Assembly (NCBI RefSeq): GCF_963668165.1
Contig: NZ_OY764211.1
Coordinates: 923,501-987,500, forward strand
Reading direction: 5' to 3'
DNA: 64,000 nucleotides
DNA from: Marispirochaeta sp.
Lineage (GTDB): Bacteria; Spirochaetota; Spirochaetia; JC444; Marispirochaetaceae
The notes beneath the pieces were generated by a model that worked only from the letters and a program-made list of their open reading frames with translations, had not been told where the DNA came from and did not search any database. Shown piece by piece: positions 27,530-36,621 of this stretch. Position numbers and translations under genes: made by a program. Numbering within the stretch: position 1 is the first letter of the stretch; each line of letters starts with the position of its first letter.

Positions 27530-28491
27530 GATATCTCATCCTTCGTATTGCTCCCCCTGTCAGGGGTATTTTTACTTCCATGAGGGTGGGCCTTAGCGTG
27601 CACCCACCGTAGTCTGTCAAGTTCTACATGTGTATAAACCTGGGTTGCCTTCAGGGATGAATGACCCAGCAGTTCCTGCACCGTACGGATTCCTGCCCCT
27701 TTGTCCATAAGGTGCGTGGCAAAGCTGTGGCGCATTGTATGAGGAGAAACATGCTTGCCAAGCTCCGCCCGCCGCGCTGCTTCGGCAACAATGTTCCGGA
27801 TGCTCCGTACACTTAAGGCTCCCCCGTTCTGGTTGACCAGGAGATTTCCTTCGAAAACTCCCCCCTGTAAAGAATCTTTTCCACGCCGTCTGAGAAGAGC
27901 TTCCCGAAAGGAGAGGTATTCTCCCAGAACCTTCCGGGCCGGACCGCCCAGGTAGACAAAGCGCTCATTATCTCCCTTACCAAGAACACGGATCCGGCCT
28001 TCAGCAACCCGAATGTCCTTTATCTGGATGCCGGCAGCTTCACTTACCCTGCAACCGGTGGAATAGAGAAGCTCGATAATCAAATGGTCGCGGCTGCCCG
28101 TAAAGCCGTCCTCCTCAAAGGAGAGCATTTTATCTATCTCCTGGGCAAAGAGAAACTCCGGCAGTCTGCGATTCGTTTTTAATCCCTCAATCTCGGCGAG
28201 GGGATCAACACTGATGATTTCCCGCTTCTGCAGATACCGAAACCAGCCTCGAAGGGCAGAAAGGACCCGATTAATGCTGCGGGGGCTCAAACCGTTCCGA
28301 TGCAGAAAGCCGAGAAACCCCCGCAATCCGCGACGGTCCGGCGGAAAAGAGACAGCCTGTACCTGAGAGTACTCCAGATACAGCCGGACATCCCGGGAGT
28401 AAGCTCTGACTGTGCATGGAGAAAGACGCCTGACTCCCGCAATATAGTCCAGGTATTCTTCTGCCAGGCGGGCAGGAGTTAGCTCGCTCAT
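27526..28491 (-). CDS. xerC: Tyrosine recombinase XerC
   Basis: XerC with XerD resolves chromosome dimers at dif and links this to cell division. From ATG 28491 the product has 321 residues with an N-terminal SAM-like core-binding domain and the catalytic residues Arg148, Lys172, His251, Arg254, His277 and Tyr286. The ORF could start 14 codons earlier, but AAAGGAG precedes 28491 and the ATGA overlap with dprA supports it. It is not an integrase: no attachment site or phage genes are near. The naming XerC versus XerD between this gene and 30161-31051 is by position and resemblance. Confidence 0.88.
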   Translation of the reverse strand: MSELTPARLAEEYLDYIAGVRRLSPCTVRAYSRDVRLYLEYSQVQAVSFPPDRRGLRGFLGFLHRNGLSPRSINRVLSALRGWFRYLQKREIISVDPLAEIEGLKTNRRLPEFLFAQEIDKMLSFEEDGFTGSRDHLIIELLYSTGCRVSEAAGIQIKDIRVAEGRIRVLGKGDNERFVYLGGPARKVLGEYLSFREALLRRRGKDSLQGGVFEGNLLVNQNGGALSVRSIRNIVAEAARRAELGKHVSPHTMRHSFATHLMDKGAGIRTVQELLGHSSLKATQVYTHVELDRLRWVHAKAHPHGSKNTPDRGSNTKDEIS

Positions 28492-29384
28492 ACCAGCTGC
28501 TCCTTTCGTACTGCCTGCGGGGAGTATCCCCACTGGGCATTCCAGCCTTCCAGGAGTTCGTCCGCGCGGGTAATTCCCCGTGCCCCGTCCTCATACAAGG
28601 CATACCCGCCGTCTCCTACGCCCTTCTGAAAACACGCAGAGTGAACGAATACGTCCCGCCCCTGCTCCAGGGCATATTCCGCAGTAATCAGGGCACCGGA
28701 ACGTCTGGGGGCCTGAAGAATAACGCAGCAGCGTGACATGCCGCTGATAATCCTGTTGCGCATTGGAAAATGATAGCGCCGAGGAGCGGTAAACACGGTA
28801 TATTCGCTGAAAATGGCACCGCCCGAGGAAAGCAGTTTTTCTGCTGTAGGTCTGCTCGATGCGGGACCTACTTCAGCGACTCCTGAACCAAGGACAGCTA
28901 CCGTTATCCCACCTCCGGCAATGGCACCTTCATGGGCCTGCCGGTCAATACCGCGGGCAAGACCGGATACAACCGGGACCGAGCCTTGAGCGAGCTCTTT
29001 TGCAAGCTCGTAAGCACTGCGGGCGCCGCGCCCATTGGGTTTGCGGGTCCCCACCAGGGCCACATAGGGTGCCGCGGCAGGGGGTTTCCTGCCGCGGTAA
29101 CAAAGGGCAAAGGGTGGATCATAAATCTCCCGGAGGAGCGCCGGATATTCCGCAGAGGTAAAGGGAATTATCCCTCCCCCGTTACGTCCCAGCCATTCAG
29201 CCTCTGCAGCAGCCTTATCGTAGAGTTCATCACTGTTCCAGTTTTCACTGCATCTGCGGCCCAGCAGATCGGCAACCCGGGAAACAGTCAGATCGCGGCA
29301 GTCATGCCCGGCAAGCTCGTGCAGCATACAGCGTTCCTGCAGGGAGAGCTTAGGCACATGCTGGATAAAGGCGGTCCCGATCAC
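28488..29384 (-). CDS. dprA: DNA-processing protein DprA (Smf)
   Basis: DprA loads RecA on incoming single-stranded DNA during transformation and occurs in many bacteria not known to be competent. The 298-residue product has the Rossmann-like DprA domain with VALVGTRKPNGRGARSAYEL, VVSGLARGIDRQAH, SGGAIFSEY and FPMRNRIISGMSRCCVI; the N-terminal helices are short and the C-terminal winged helix found in longer DprA proteins seems to be missing. It overlaps xerC and the lipoprotein gene by four bases each. Confidence 0.92.
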   Translation of the reverse strand: MIGTAFIQHVPKLSLQERCMLHELAGHDCRDLTVSRVADLLGRRCSENWNSDELYDKAAAEAEWLGRNGGGIIPFTSAEYPALLREIYDPPFALCYRGRKPPAAAPYVALVGTRKPNGRGARSAYELAKELAQGSVPVVSGLARGIDRQAHEGAIAGGGITVAVLGSGVAEVGPASSRPTAEKLLSSGGAIFSEYTVFTAPRRYHFPMRNRIISGMSRCCVILQAPRRSGALITAEYALEQGRDVFVHSACFQKGVGDGGYALYEDGARGITRADELLEGWNAQWGYSPQAVRKEQLV

Positions 29385-30106
29385 CCCTGCTCCTCCTGCA
29401 GCATCCCGAGCAGTTTTCGGGCTTCCTCCGCGGCACGGCTACCGGAGTCCAGATCAATAATGCGCTGGTACTGTTGTTCCGCTGCATCGTATTCTCCAAT
29501 AGCAGCATACGCCCTGGCGAGCACAAAACGGGCATCCGTATGAGACTCGCTGATTTCAACAAGACGTTCCAGATGAGGAACAGCTTGTTCGGGGCTGCCA
29601 AGCTCGAAAACATAGAGCACAGCGAGGCCGTAGAGGGCATCACGGTAATTCGCTTTGTAGTGCAGGGCTTCAAGATAATAGTATTCCGCCTGCAGCATAC
29701 CCAGCCGCTTTTCTGCCGGGTCGCCCTTGGTCTTCGCAATCCGCGCGGACGCGAGGGCTGAATAGTAATAGAGCGTATGATTCTCCGGGTAAATACGAAG
29801 GGCCTTTTCCAGATAATCCAGGGCAGGACCGAACATTCCATCATCAAAAAAATCCACCGCCAGCATTTTGTACAAGGTACCCAACTGCTTGGTGGTAGTA
29901 GTAATCCTTTCGACATCCTCCACAAGCTCCCGGATATTCTCTTCCAGGGCCCGTACCTCTTCTTCACTTACCGAGGAGGCGTCTCCGGCTTCCAGGGCCT
30001 GGACCCTGTCCAGGTAATCCCTGCGCTGGGGAGAGCACGACATCAGGAACATGGCAAGCACAAGACAAAAGATGACCAGTTTTGAAACCAAACTGTGTAT
30101 CTGCAT
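29381..30106 (-). CDS. TPR-repeat lipoprotein of unknown function
   Basis: From ATG 30106 the product has 241 residues with a signal peptide and lipobox LMSC (Cys24), so it is probably a lipoprotein. After an acidic helical part, TPR-like repeats run from about residue 60 to the end (GPALDYLEKALRIYPENHTL, AVPHLERLVEISESHTDARF, AAEQQYQRIIDLDSGSRAAE). An ATG seven codons upstream is in frame but is itself part of the AGGAGG Shine-Dalgarno sequence. A TPR protein at this place next to dprA is also remembered in Borrelia; its partner is unknown. Confidence 0.85.
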   Translation of the reverse strand: MQIHSLVSKLVIFCLVLAMFLMSCSPQRRDYLDRVQALEAGDASSVSEEEVRALEENIRELVEDVERITTTTKQLGTLYKMLAVDFFDDGMFGPALDYLEKALRIYPENHTLYYYSALASARIAKTKGDPAEKRLGMLQAEYYYLEALHYKANYRDALYGLAVLYVFELGSPEQAVPHLERLVEISESHTDARFVLARAYAAIGEYDAAEQQYQRIIDLDSGSRAAEEARKLLGMLQEEQG

Positions 30107-30160
30107 CCTTTTCCTCCTCTCTATCATAACCTTGTCAACTGCCTTCCTGCTTCAGCTCCC

Positions 30161-31051
30161 CTATCCCCGGGGGTGAAATTCCCGATGTGCCCGCTGTAAT
30201 CCGCCTTCTGCAACATGGGTATAGATTTGGGTCGTAGTAATATCCCGGTGCCCAAGGAGCTCCTGAACGGAACGCAAATCCGCCCCCCCTTCCAAAAGAT
30301 GGGTTGCAAAGGAGTGCCGCAGTGTGTGTATCTTGCCCTCCACTCCAGCCAGATTGGCAATCTCCTTAAAACGCTTCCACATACCCTTTCTGGAAAGAGG
30401 CCTTCCGCGGTGATTCAGAAATACGGTATTTGTCGGATGACGCATGGAGACAAGCCGCGGCCGGACGAAACTCAGGTAACCGTCAAGTTGTTCCTTGGCG
30501 GCTTCACCCATAGGAACAAAACGTTCCGCATCTCCTTTTCCGATAATCCTGACAACCAGGTCCTGAGGATAATAGCGGTCCAGGGTCAAACCACAGGCTT
30601 CTGATACCCGTAATCCGCAGGAATAAATCAGTTCAAAAAGAGCTCTGTCTCGCAGCCCCAAAGATGATGTAATGTCTATCTGCTCCAGGAACCGTTCAAC
30701 CTCTTCCAGGCTCATGATATCCGGAAGACGTCTACCCGGCCGGGGCCGTTCCAGCAACAGAGCGGGATTATCCGTGCGCAGGTCTTCCAGCACAAGAAAC
30801 CGGAAGAAAGAACGAAGGGCACTGATTCCCCGGGCCGCAGTCCGAGGGTCAGGGAGGAGACCCTCGGGTGTCCGCTGACTCATGAGCCAGAACGAGATCT
30901 GCCCTTCATCCACTTCCAGGGGATTTAGCTTCCACTGGGAAAGATAATCGAGAAACCGGATCACCACACCGGTATATGTTTCCACGGTGGCTTCGCTGTA
31001 ATGCCGCTCTACAGTGAGATAATCACGGTAGATCCGGAGCAGTTTGTGCAC
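30161..31051 (-). CDS. xerD: Tyrosine recombinase XerD
   Basis: The 296-residue product has the XerC/D length and the full catalytic set: Arg148, Lys172, His242, Arg245, His268 and Tyr277 (motifs [38 protein letters not shown]). Start is GTG, overlapping the ftsZ stop by one base (TAGTG), so it is translationally coupled to ftsZ. Two Xer genes only 1.7 kb apart are unusual, as xerC and xerD are usually separate in other phyla. Confidence 0.9.
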   Translation of the reverse strand: MHKLLRIYRDYLTVERHYSEATVETYTGVVIRFLDYLSQWKLNPLEVDEGQISFWLMSQRTPEGLLPDPRTAARGISALRSFFRFLVLEDLRTDNPALLLERPRPGRRLPDIMSLEEVERFLEQIDITSSLGLRDRALFELIYSCGLRVSEACGLTLDRYYPQDLVVRIIGKGDAERFVPMGEAAKEQLDGYLSFVRPRLVSMRHPTNTVFLNHRGRPLSRKGMWKRFKEIANLAGVEGKIHTLRHSFATHLLEGGADLRSVQELLGHRDITTTQIYTHVAEGGLQRAHREFHPRG

Positions 31052-32217
31052 TACTCCCCCTGGCCGGCTATCTTTCGGTCCCGCAGAATGGTCGGAATTC
31101 CGAGATCGGCGTCTGCGTTGTTTCGCCCGGACAGGAAGAGGCTCGGAGTACCTCCCTTGGAAAGACCCTTGCCCCGGATTTCCAGCCAGTCCTTGTACTT
31201 TATGATCTCGTCTTCAGATTCCTCTTCTGCGACTGTATTATCTGCTTCAACTGATTCAGACTTGAAACCAGTGGCAACCACGGTTACCCGGATTTCATCC
31301 TCCAGATTGGGATCAAAAACACTTCCGGGAATAATCAGCGCATCGTCGTCTGCATTGGCGGTAATAATCTGGACAACCTCTTCGTATTCAGAGAGGGACA
31401 AATCTTCCCCGCCGCTGATATTAACCAGAATTCCTTTGGCACCTTCGATGCGTGCGTCTTCCAGCAGAGGATTATTAATCGCGTTTGTGGCTGCGTCCAC
31501 TGCCCGGTTGTCTCCATGTCCGACACCAATACCCATAAGGGCATCGCCTCTGCCCTTCATAACGGTACGAACATCAGCAAAATCAATGTTTATCTCACCT
31601 GGTACTGTTATCAGCTCGGATATTCCCTGTACCCCCTGACGCAGAACATCATCTGCCATCAGAAAGGCTTCTTTAATGGGGGTCCGTTTTTCAACGATTT
31701 TAAGCAGATACTGGTTGGGTATGGTAATAAGGGTATCCACAGCCTCACGAAGCTTGCTGATACCCTCGTCAGCGAGACTCCTCTTTTTCCGTCCCTCAAA
31801 ATCAAAGGGCTTTGTTACCACGGCGACAGACAGGATTCCAAGCTCCCTGGCGATCTTCGCCACAACAGGAGCTGCTCCGGTTCCGGTTCCTCCGCCCATT
31901 CCTGCGGTTATAAAGACCATATCCGCTCCGCGAAGGGCCTCCTTGATCTTTTCTGAATCCTCAACTGCTGCCTTCTCCCCAACCTCGGGGACTCCTCCGG
32001 CACCCAGACCGGAAGTCAATTTGGTCCCAAGAGGAAGTTTGACCTCTGCCTGAGACCGCTGCAGAGCCTGCAGGTCGGTATTCGCGGCGATAAACTGTAC
32101 CTTCTTGAGATTTGACGCGATCATACGGTTTACAGCATTACTGCCGCCGCCGCCGACGCCGATTACTTTAATCAACGTAGGATCAGCGCCCTGTTCTTCA
32201 ATTACTTCGATATGCAT
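31051..32217 (-). CDS. ftsZ: Cell division tubulin homologue FtsZ
   Basis: FtsZ polymerises into the division ring. The 388-residue product has the GTP-binding G-box GGGTGTG at residues 108-114, the N-terminal [13 protein letters not shown] and the T7 catalytic loop region ([12 protein letters not shown]). The end is a spacer (about residues 325-365) and a short C-terminal tail with [15 protein letters not shown], similar to the FtsA/ZipA-binding peptide. A 100-base gap upstream contains an inverted repeat. Confidence 0.98.
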   Translation of the reverse strand: MHIEVIEEQGADPTLIKVIGVGGGGSNAVNRMIASNLKKVQFIAANTDLQALQRSQAEVKLPLGTKLTSGLGAGGVPEVGEKAAVEDSEKIKEALRGADMVFITAGMGGGTGTGAAPVVAKIARELGILSVAVVTKPFDFEGRKKRSLADEGISKLREAVDTLITIPNQYLLKIVEKRTPIKEAFLMADDVLRQGVQGISELITVPGEINIDFADVRTVMKGRGDALMGIGVGHGDNRAVDAATNAINNPLLEDARIEGAKGILVNISGGEDLSLSEYEEVVQIITANADDDALIIPGSVFDPNLEDEIRVTVVATGFKSESVEADNTVAEEESEDEIIKYKDWLEIRGKGLSKGGTPSLFLSGRNNADADLGIPTILRDRKIAGQGE

Positions 32218-32317
32218 TGCCCCCTCCCTGAAGCATTTTTATAAATTTTCTTTCCAGCAAATCCTGTCAGACCCTACCAAAACCTGACAATCTCTATCCG
32301 GAAAATCTTTTGCGTAC
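32218..32317 (-). promoter_or_regulatory. ftsA-ftsZ intergenic region with inverted repeat
   Basis: This gap is long for the cluster. It contains TGTCAG/CTGACA as an inverted repeat (32265-32289, 13-base loop) and an AT-rich stretch with TATAAA before the GGGAGGGGG Shine-Dalgarno of ftsZ. Separate control of ftsZ is plausible, but no -35/-10 pair with a normal spacing is visible. Confidence 0.3.
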
Positions 32318-33547
32318 TTAAAAAAACTCTTTCATCCACCCTTTCAGTCTGCTCATCAGGCCTTCGCCTTTCCTGCGTCCGATTCCTCCCTCGGAGACCG
32401 AATCGGCTTCGCTTCCATAAAGAACAAGGCCCATGGCTGTAGCAAAGGCTGGATTCTGATACTCCTCAACAAGCCCGCGCAACTTATCAGGCACGCCAAT
32501 ACGTGCGGGGATACCGAAGACCTCAAGGGCCAGCTCAGCAGCTCCTGGAATCAGCGCACCTCCGCCGGTGAGAACGACACCGCCGCCCAGGTGACGCATA
32601 TAGTCTTTCTTCTCAAGCTGTTCCCTGACCATGGAAAAGATTTCCGCCATCCGCGGCTGAATAATCTTGATCAGCTCCTGCCTGGGAATGGTTGCCGCCG
32701 GCCAGCCCCCGACTCCGGGGATCATTACCCGCTCATCCTTGTCCACAAGGGGCAGATAACAGCAGCCAGACTCCTTCTTGATCCTCTCCGCCACATCCAG
32801 GGGAGTCTTGAGGATGATGGAGATATCATTAGTTACCTGACTTCCCCCCAGGGCAACCACATCGGTATGGTACGGGGCTCCGTCAAGATGAACAAGAACA
32901 TCGGTGGTTCCGCCCCCCAGATCAATCAGCAGTACGCCCAGTTCTTTCTCGTCCTCCGTCAAAACCGCTCTGGAGGCGGCCAGGGATTCAAGGACGATCT
33001 CACTGACCCTGAATCCTGCCCTGTTTACGCATTTCAGAAGATTCTGGGCCGAGGTCACCGAACCGGTCACGATGTGGACTTCTGCCTCGAGCCGTATGCC
33101 GATCATATCCAGGGGATCCTTGATACCCCGCTGATCATCAACAATAAACTCCTGGGGAATAACATGAAGGACCTCGCGATCCATGGGAATCACAATGGCC
33201 TTGGCAGCTTCAATGACCCGGGCGATATCTTCAGAAGAGATCTCCCTGTCCCGGCCGGATACCGCAACAACCCCCCGTGAATTGATGCCTTCTATGTGTG
33301 CCCCTGCAATGCCAGTGACTAATGACTCTACCTCGCGGCCGGACATAAGTTCGGCAGCTTCGATGGCGGCGGCCACTGATTTCAAGGTGGATTCAATGTT
33401 TATTACGACACCGCGCCGCAGGCCTTGTGACGGAGCAGTGCCGACGCCGATAACTTCGAGGATGCCATTGTCATTAATTTCAGCGATACAGGCACAGACC
33501 TTCGTGGTTCCTATATCGAGTCCGACAATTAAACCGTCCTGCGGCAC
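32318..33547 (-). CDS. ftsA: Cell division protein FtsA
   Basis: FtsA is the actin-like membrane anchor of FtsZ. From GTG 33547 the product has 409 residues: IVGLDIGTTKVCACIAEI (phosphate 1), the SHS2 insertion domain, VLLIDLGGGTTDVLV (phosphate 2), LTGGGALIPG (adenosine) and a C-terminal amphipathic membrane helix (LMSRLKGWMKEFF). The open frame extends 31 codons further into ftsQ, but the sequence there is not FtsA-like, and the run of eight G at 33552-33559 with GTGAG before 33547 fits the start. Confidence 0.94.
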   Translation of the reverse strand: MPQDGLIVGLDIGTTKVCACIAEINDNGILEVIGVGTAPSQGLRRGVVINIESTLKSVAAAIEAAELMSGREVESLVTGIAGAHIEGINSRGVVAVSGRDREISSEDIARVIEAAKAIVIPMDREVLHVIPQEFIVDDQRGIKDPLDMIGIRLEAEVHIVTGSVTSAQNLLKCVNRAGFRVSEIVLESLAASRAVLTEDEKELGVLLIDLGGGTTDVLVHLDGAPYHTDVVALGGSQVTNDISIILKTPLDVAERIKKESGCCYLPLVDKDERVMIPGVGGWPAATIPRQELIKIIQPRMAEIFSMVREQLEKKDYMRHLGGGVVLTGGGALIPGAAELALEVFGIPARIGVPDKLRGLVEEYQNPAFATAMGLVLYGSEADSVSEGGIGRRKGEGLMSRLKGWMKEFF

Positions 33548-33548
33548 C

Positions 33549-34409
33549 TCACCCCCCCCTTGTCCGGTATACGACTTCTCCGGCTCTAAAATCAAGCTCC
33601 GCCAGACTCTCTGTGAGTCCCTGCCGTTGAACAACGTCAATTACCAGCAGAATCCCCTTCAGCATTTCCGGATTTATCTCGGGGCCAGTCCGAACCCGTA
33701 CACGGGCATGCCCCGGGAAAAGCACAACTTCATAGTCGGTTGTACTCTTTTTAACGAATTTTATCTCGCTTATCAAGTTAAAAAGCTCGGGAGAAGCGGC
33801 TTTAAGGGCGGAAAGTTGCCCAAGATAGCGCACAAGCTCCTCAGGAAAGCGCATACCCGGCCTGGCTTCCATGAATCTCACGCCGGAGATTACCGGCAAT
33901 GACGTATTTCCCCCGGCGGCTGCCGTAATAATATAACCTTCGCTGTCTACACACAGAGGGACACTGGACCCTCCGGAATTGACCAGGACCGAAGCCAGGG
34001 CTGCGCGGGGTACAATCCGCAGGGATACAGAATGGGGGAACTGTTTCTTTGCCGTCGCAGATTTAATCATAGGGTTCGCGATCAGCTTCTCTTCCAAAAC
34101 GCGCTCCCTGATGCTCAGGAATGAGACAGTTCCTTCCAGGCCGGCTATTCTGAGAATCTCTTCCTTTCCATAGGGATAATAACCTTCGATATCGACAGCG
34201 ACCTTTTTGAGCACCAGCCGCGGAGTTATAACAAGATGAAAAACCAGCTCTCCAATCAGTACCAGTAATAAAAAGATAATCAGCACAGTAAAAATTCTGT
34301 TAAGGTCTACAGCGCCCCTCTGCTTACTGCGGGTTTCACGACTTCTTCTCTTGCGCAGCGGCGGCTGGTTTTCTGCGTAATAACGCTCATATACGGCAAA
34401 ACTGCTCAC
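33549..34409 (-). CDS. ftsQ: Cell division protein FtsQ/DivIB (POTRA domain)
   Basis: FtsQ/DivIB connects early and late division proteins. The 286-residue product has a basic cytosolic tail (RKRRSRETRSKQR), one membrane helix at about residues 36-60, a POTRA domain (about residues 68-140) and a beta domain. It overlaps ftsW by four bases. Family identity rests on architecture and place between ftsW and ftsA, since POTRA sequences are poorly conserved. Confidence 0.9.
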   Translation of the reverse strand: MSSFAVYERYYAENQPPLRKRRSRETRSKQRGAVDLNRIFTVLIIFLLLVLIGELVFHLVITPRLVLKKVAVDIEGYYPYGKEEILRIAGLEGTVSFLSIRERVLEEKLIANPMIKSATAKKQFPHSVSLRIVPRAALASVLVNSGGSSVPLCVDSEGYIITAAAGGNTSLPVISGVRFMEARPGMRFPEELVRYLGQLSALKAASPELFNLISEIKFVKKSTTDYEVVLFPGHARVRVRTGPEINPEMLKGILLVIDVVQRQGLTESLAELDFRAGEVVYRTRGG

Positions 34410-35542
34410 CAGAAGCCTCCCTGTTTACTGTCTGTCCGGGAAATATTGTACAGCAAACCGCACATTACCAGAGTAATCATAAGCGAAGAGCCGCCGGAAG
34501 AAAAAAACGGCAATGGTATGCCTGTGGCAGGAACAAGTCCTGCAACTACCGCCAGGTTAAACAGTGCCTGCAAAAAGATTGCTGTAACACAGCCAAATCC
34601 CAGCAGAAAAGAAAAGGAATCTCCGCTTTTCAGGGCAATACCATATCCGCGGACAGCGAATATTATAAATACAGTGATAATCGCCAGAACCCCCAATAAT
34701 CCTGCCTCTTCCGCCAGGACAGCAAAAACAAAATCCGAGTGGGCCTCCGGGAGTCCACCGATTTTCTCGGTTCCCTGCCCAAGACCAACCCCCATAAAAC
34801 CGCCCTTTTCAAGGGCATCCCTGGCTGCAATAACCTGATACCCGGTGCCTACAGGATCCAGTTCGGGCTGGAGAAAAGCGATTATTCGCTGGACCCGGTG
34901 CTCTTTGGTAAAAATCAGCATGGCCCCCAGGGGCACGATCGCGGTTATAAGAAAAAAGAAATAGGAGAGCTTCACACCGGAGACAAAAAACATCGCCGCA
35001 CTTACACTTATCAGAAAAAACGCAGTGGAAAAGTCATTCTGGCTGTATATTATGAACGCGAACAGAGCTGTAATAATCAGAGGAGGAAGAACCGTGTTAA
35101 CCAGATCGTCCAGCCGGTCCTTCTTTTTACTGAAAAAATGGGCCAGATAAACAACCAGGGCAAGTTTTGCCAGTTCTGAAGGCTGAAAAGAATTCCCGAA
35201 CAGAAAGACCCAGCGCTTTGCCCCCATCAGCTCACCGCCGATTCCCGGAACAAAAGGAAGCAAAAGAGAAATTCCGCTAAATAACAGAAAAGGAGCAACC
35301 ATTTTTCTCAACACAGCAAGGGAAAGGCGGGAGGCAATAAGAAATCCAACCGATCCTGCCAGGAGAAAAACGCCTCGTTTAATTAAAAAATGATAGGAGT
35401 CGCCGAATTTCTGCTCACCGTAATAGTACGAGGAGGAGAATAAAAAAGCCGCACCGAGACCCGCAAGAAGAACCATAACCCCGAGAAAAACAAGATCCGC
35501 GGGACGAGTATCTACTTTTTCTGCAACAAATATATTTCTCAT
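34406..35542 (-). CDS. ftsW: Septal peptidoglycan glycosyltransferase FtsW
   Basis: FtsW is a SEDS-family polymerase of septal peptidoglycan. The 378-residue product has about ten membrane segments and the SEDS motifs AKRWVFLFGNSFQPSELAKL, GTGYQVIAARDALEKGG, GLPEAHSDFVFAVLAEEAG (the DFVFAVLAEE block), and GIPLPFFSSGGSSLM. The partner transpeptidase gene ftsI is not in this window. It overlaps mraY by one base and ftsQ by four. Confidence 0.96.
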   Translation of the reverse strand: MRNIFVAEKVDTRPADLVFLGVMVLLAGLGAAFLFSSSYYYGEQKFGDSYHFLIKRGVFLLAGSVGFLIASRLSLAVLRKMVAPFLLFSGISLLLPFVPGIGGELMGAKRWVFLFGNSFQPSELAKLALVVYLAHFFSKKKDRLDDLVNTVLPPLIITALFAFIIYSQNDFSTAFFLISVSAAMFFVSGVKLSYFFFLITAIVPLGAMLIFTKEHRVQRIIAFLQPELDPVGTGYQVIAARDALEKGGFMGVGLGQGTEKIGGLPEAHSDFVFAVLAEEAGLLGVLAIITVFIIFAVRGYGIALKSGDSFSFLLGFGCVTAIFLQALFNLAVVAGLVPATGIPLPFFSSGGSSLMITLVMCGLLYNISRTDSKQGGFW

Positions 35543-36621
35543 TACTGCAGCTTCAGAGTCGAAAGGCTGAGGATCGCAAACAGACCACCGAGAATCCAGA
35601 AACGTATTACGACCTTACTCTCATCCCACCCTTTCAGTTCGAAATGATGATGCAGGGGCGCCATTTTAAACACCCGTTTCTTCCTGAATTTGTATGAAAC
35701 TACCTGAATGATCACTGACATAGCTTCAAGAACAAAAACACCCCCAACGATAATCAGGAGTATCTCTTTCTTAATCATTAAGGCTATAACACCAAGTACG
35801 CCGCCAAGAGACAGACTGCCGGTATCACCCATAAAGACCTCGGCCGGGTGGGCATTGTACCAGAGGAACCCGACGCTGGCCCCTACAAGGGCCAGACAGG
35901 GTATGGCAAGCTCACCGCCTTCGCGAATGTAGGGCACAAGCAGATACTCAGCGTAATCCGCACGTCCCGTCAGATAAGTGAGCAGAGTAAAGGCAAGTCC
36001 GACCAGGATCACCAATCCGATAGCCAAACCGTCGAGACCATCGGTCAAATTGACCGCATTGGAGGTGAAAACCAGCAGAAGAATGGAAAAAGGGATATAC
36101 AGGAGCCCCAAGTCAACAACAGGATATTTGAAAAATGGAATATACAAAAGAGTCGTATACTCTGTTCTGTTCATATAAAGATACAGGACAACCCCTCCGG
36201 CTATCAGAACCTGTCCCAGCAGCTTGGACCGTACACTTAATCCAGCCGAAGAACCCCGCAAGATTTTCAGGTAGTCATCAAGAAAACCGATAAATGCAAA
36301 TCCCAGCAGGGCCGCCAGAGCGATCCAGGTATACATGTTATGAATATCCTGCCACAGCAGAACTGATACGCTGATTGACACCAGAATAAGCAATCCGCCC
36401 ATCGTAGGAGTACCCGATTTGACCAGGTGGCTCTCCGGACCGTCGTCCCGTATTGCCTGGCGGAATTTCAGCCTCCGCAAAAAGGAAATCATGGATGGCC
36501 CGAGAATAAAGGAAACAAAGAGGGCCGTTACCGCGGCGTAGGCGCCACGAAAGGTTATATACTGGAAAATATTGAAGGCGGTCTCAAATTGAACCAGGGG
36601 CAGCAGCAGTTCTTTTAACAT
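35542..36621 (-). CDS. mraY: Phospho-N-acetylmuramoyl-pentapeptide transferase MraY
   Basis: MraY makes lipid I from UDP-MurNAc-pentapeptide and undecaprenyl phosphate in the inner membrane. The 359-residue product has about ten membrane segments, KSGTPTMGG, GFLDDYLK (aspartates of the active site), NAVNLTDGLDGLA and the HHHFELKGW motif near the end. All are intact. It overlaps murF by seven bases. Confidence 0.97.
   Translation of the reverse strand: MLKELLLPLVQFETAFNIFQYITFRGAYAAVTALFVSFILGPSMISFLRRLKFRQAIRDDGPESHLVKSGTPTMGGLLILVSISVSVLLWQDIHNMYTWIALAALLGFAFIGFLDDYLKILRGSSAGLSVRSKLLGQVLIAGGVVLYLYMNRTEYTTLLYIPFFKYPVVDLGLLYIPFSILLLVFTSNAVNLTDGLDGLAIGLVILVGLAFTLLTYLTGRADYAEYLLVPYIREGGELAIPCLALVGASVGFLWYNAHPAEVFMGDTGSLSLGGVLGVIALMIKKEILLIIVGGVFVLEAMSVIIQVVSYKFRKKRVFKMAPLHHHFELKGWDESKVVIRFWILGGLFAILSLSTLKLQ

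Noticed and set aside
30133..30138. TTGACA before the TPR lipoprotein as a promoter
   Set aside because: No -10 hexamer at a suitable distance; the region 17 bases on is the Shine-Dalgarno (AGGAGG).
27526..31051. Integrases of a mobile element
   Set aside because: Both recombinases have Xer length and lie in operon with conserved housekeeping genes; no attachment repeats, tRNA target or cargo genes.
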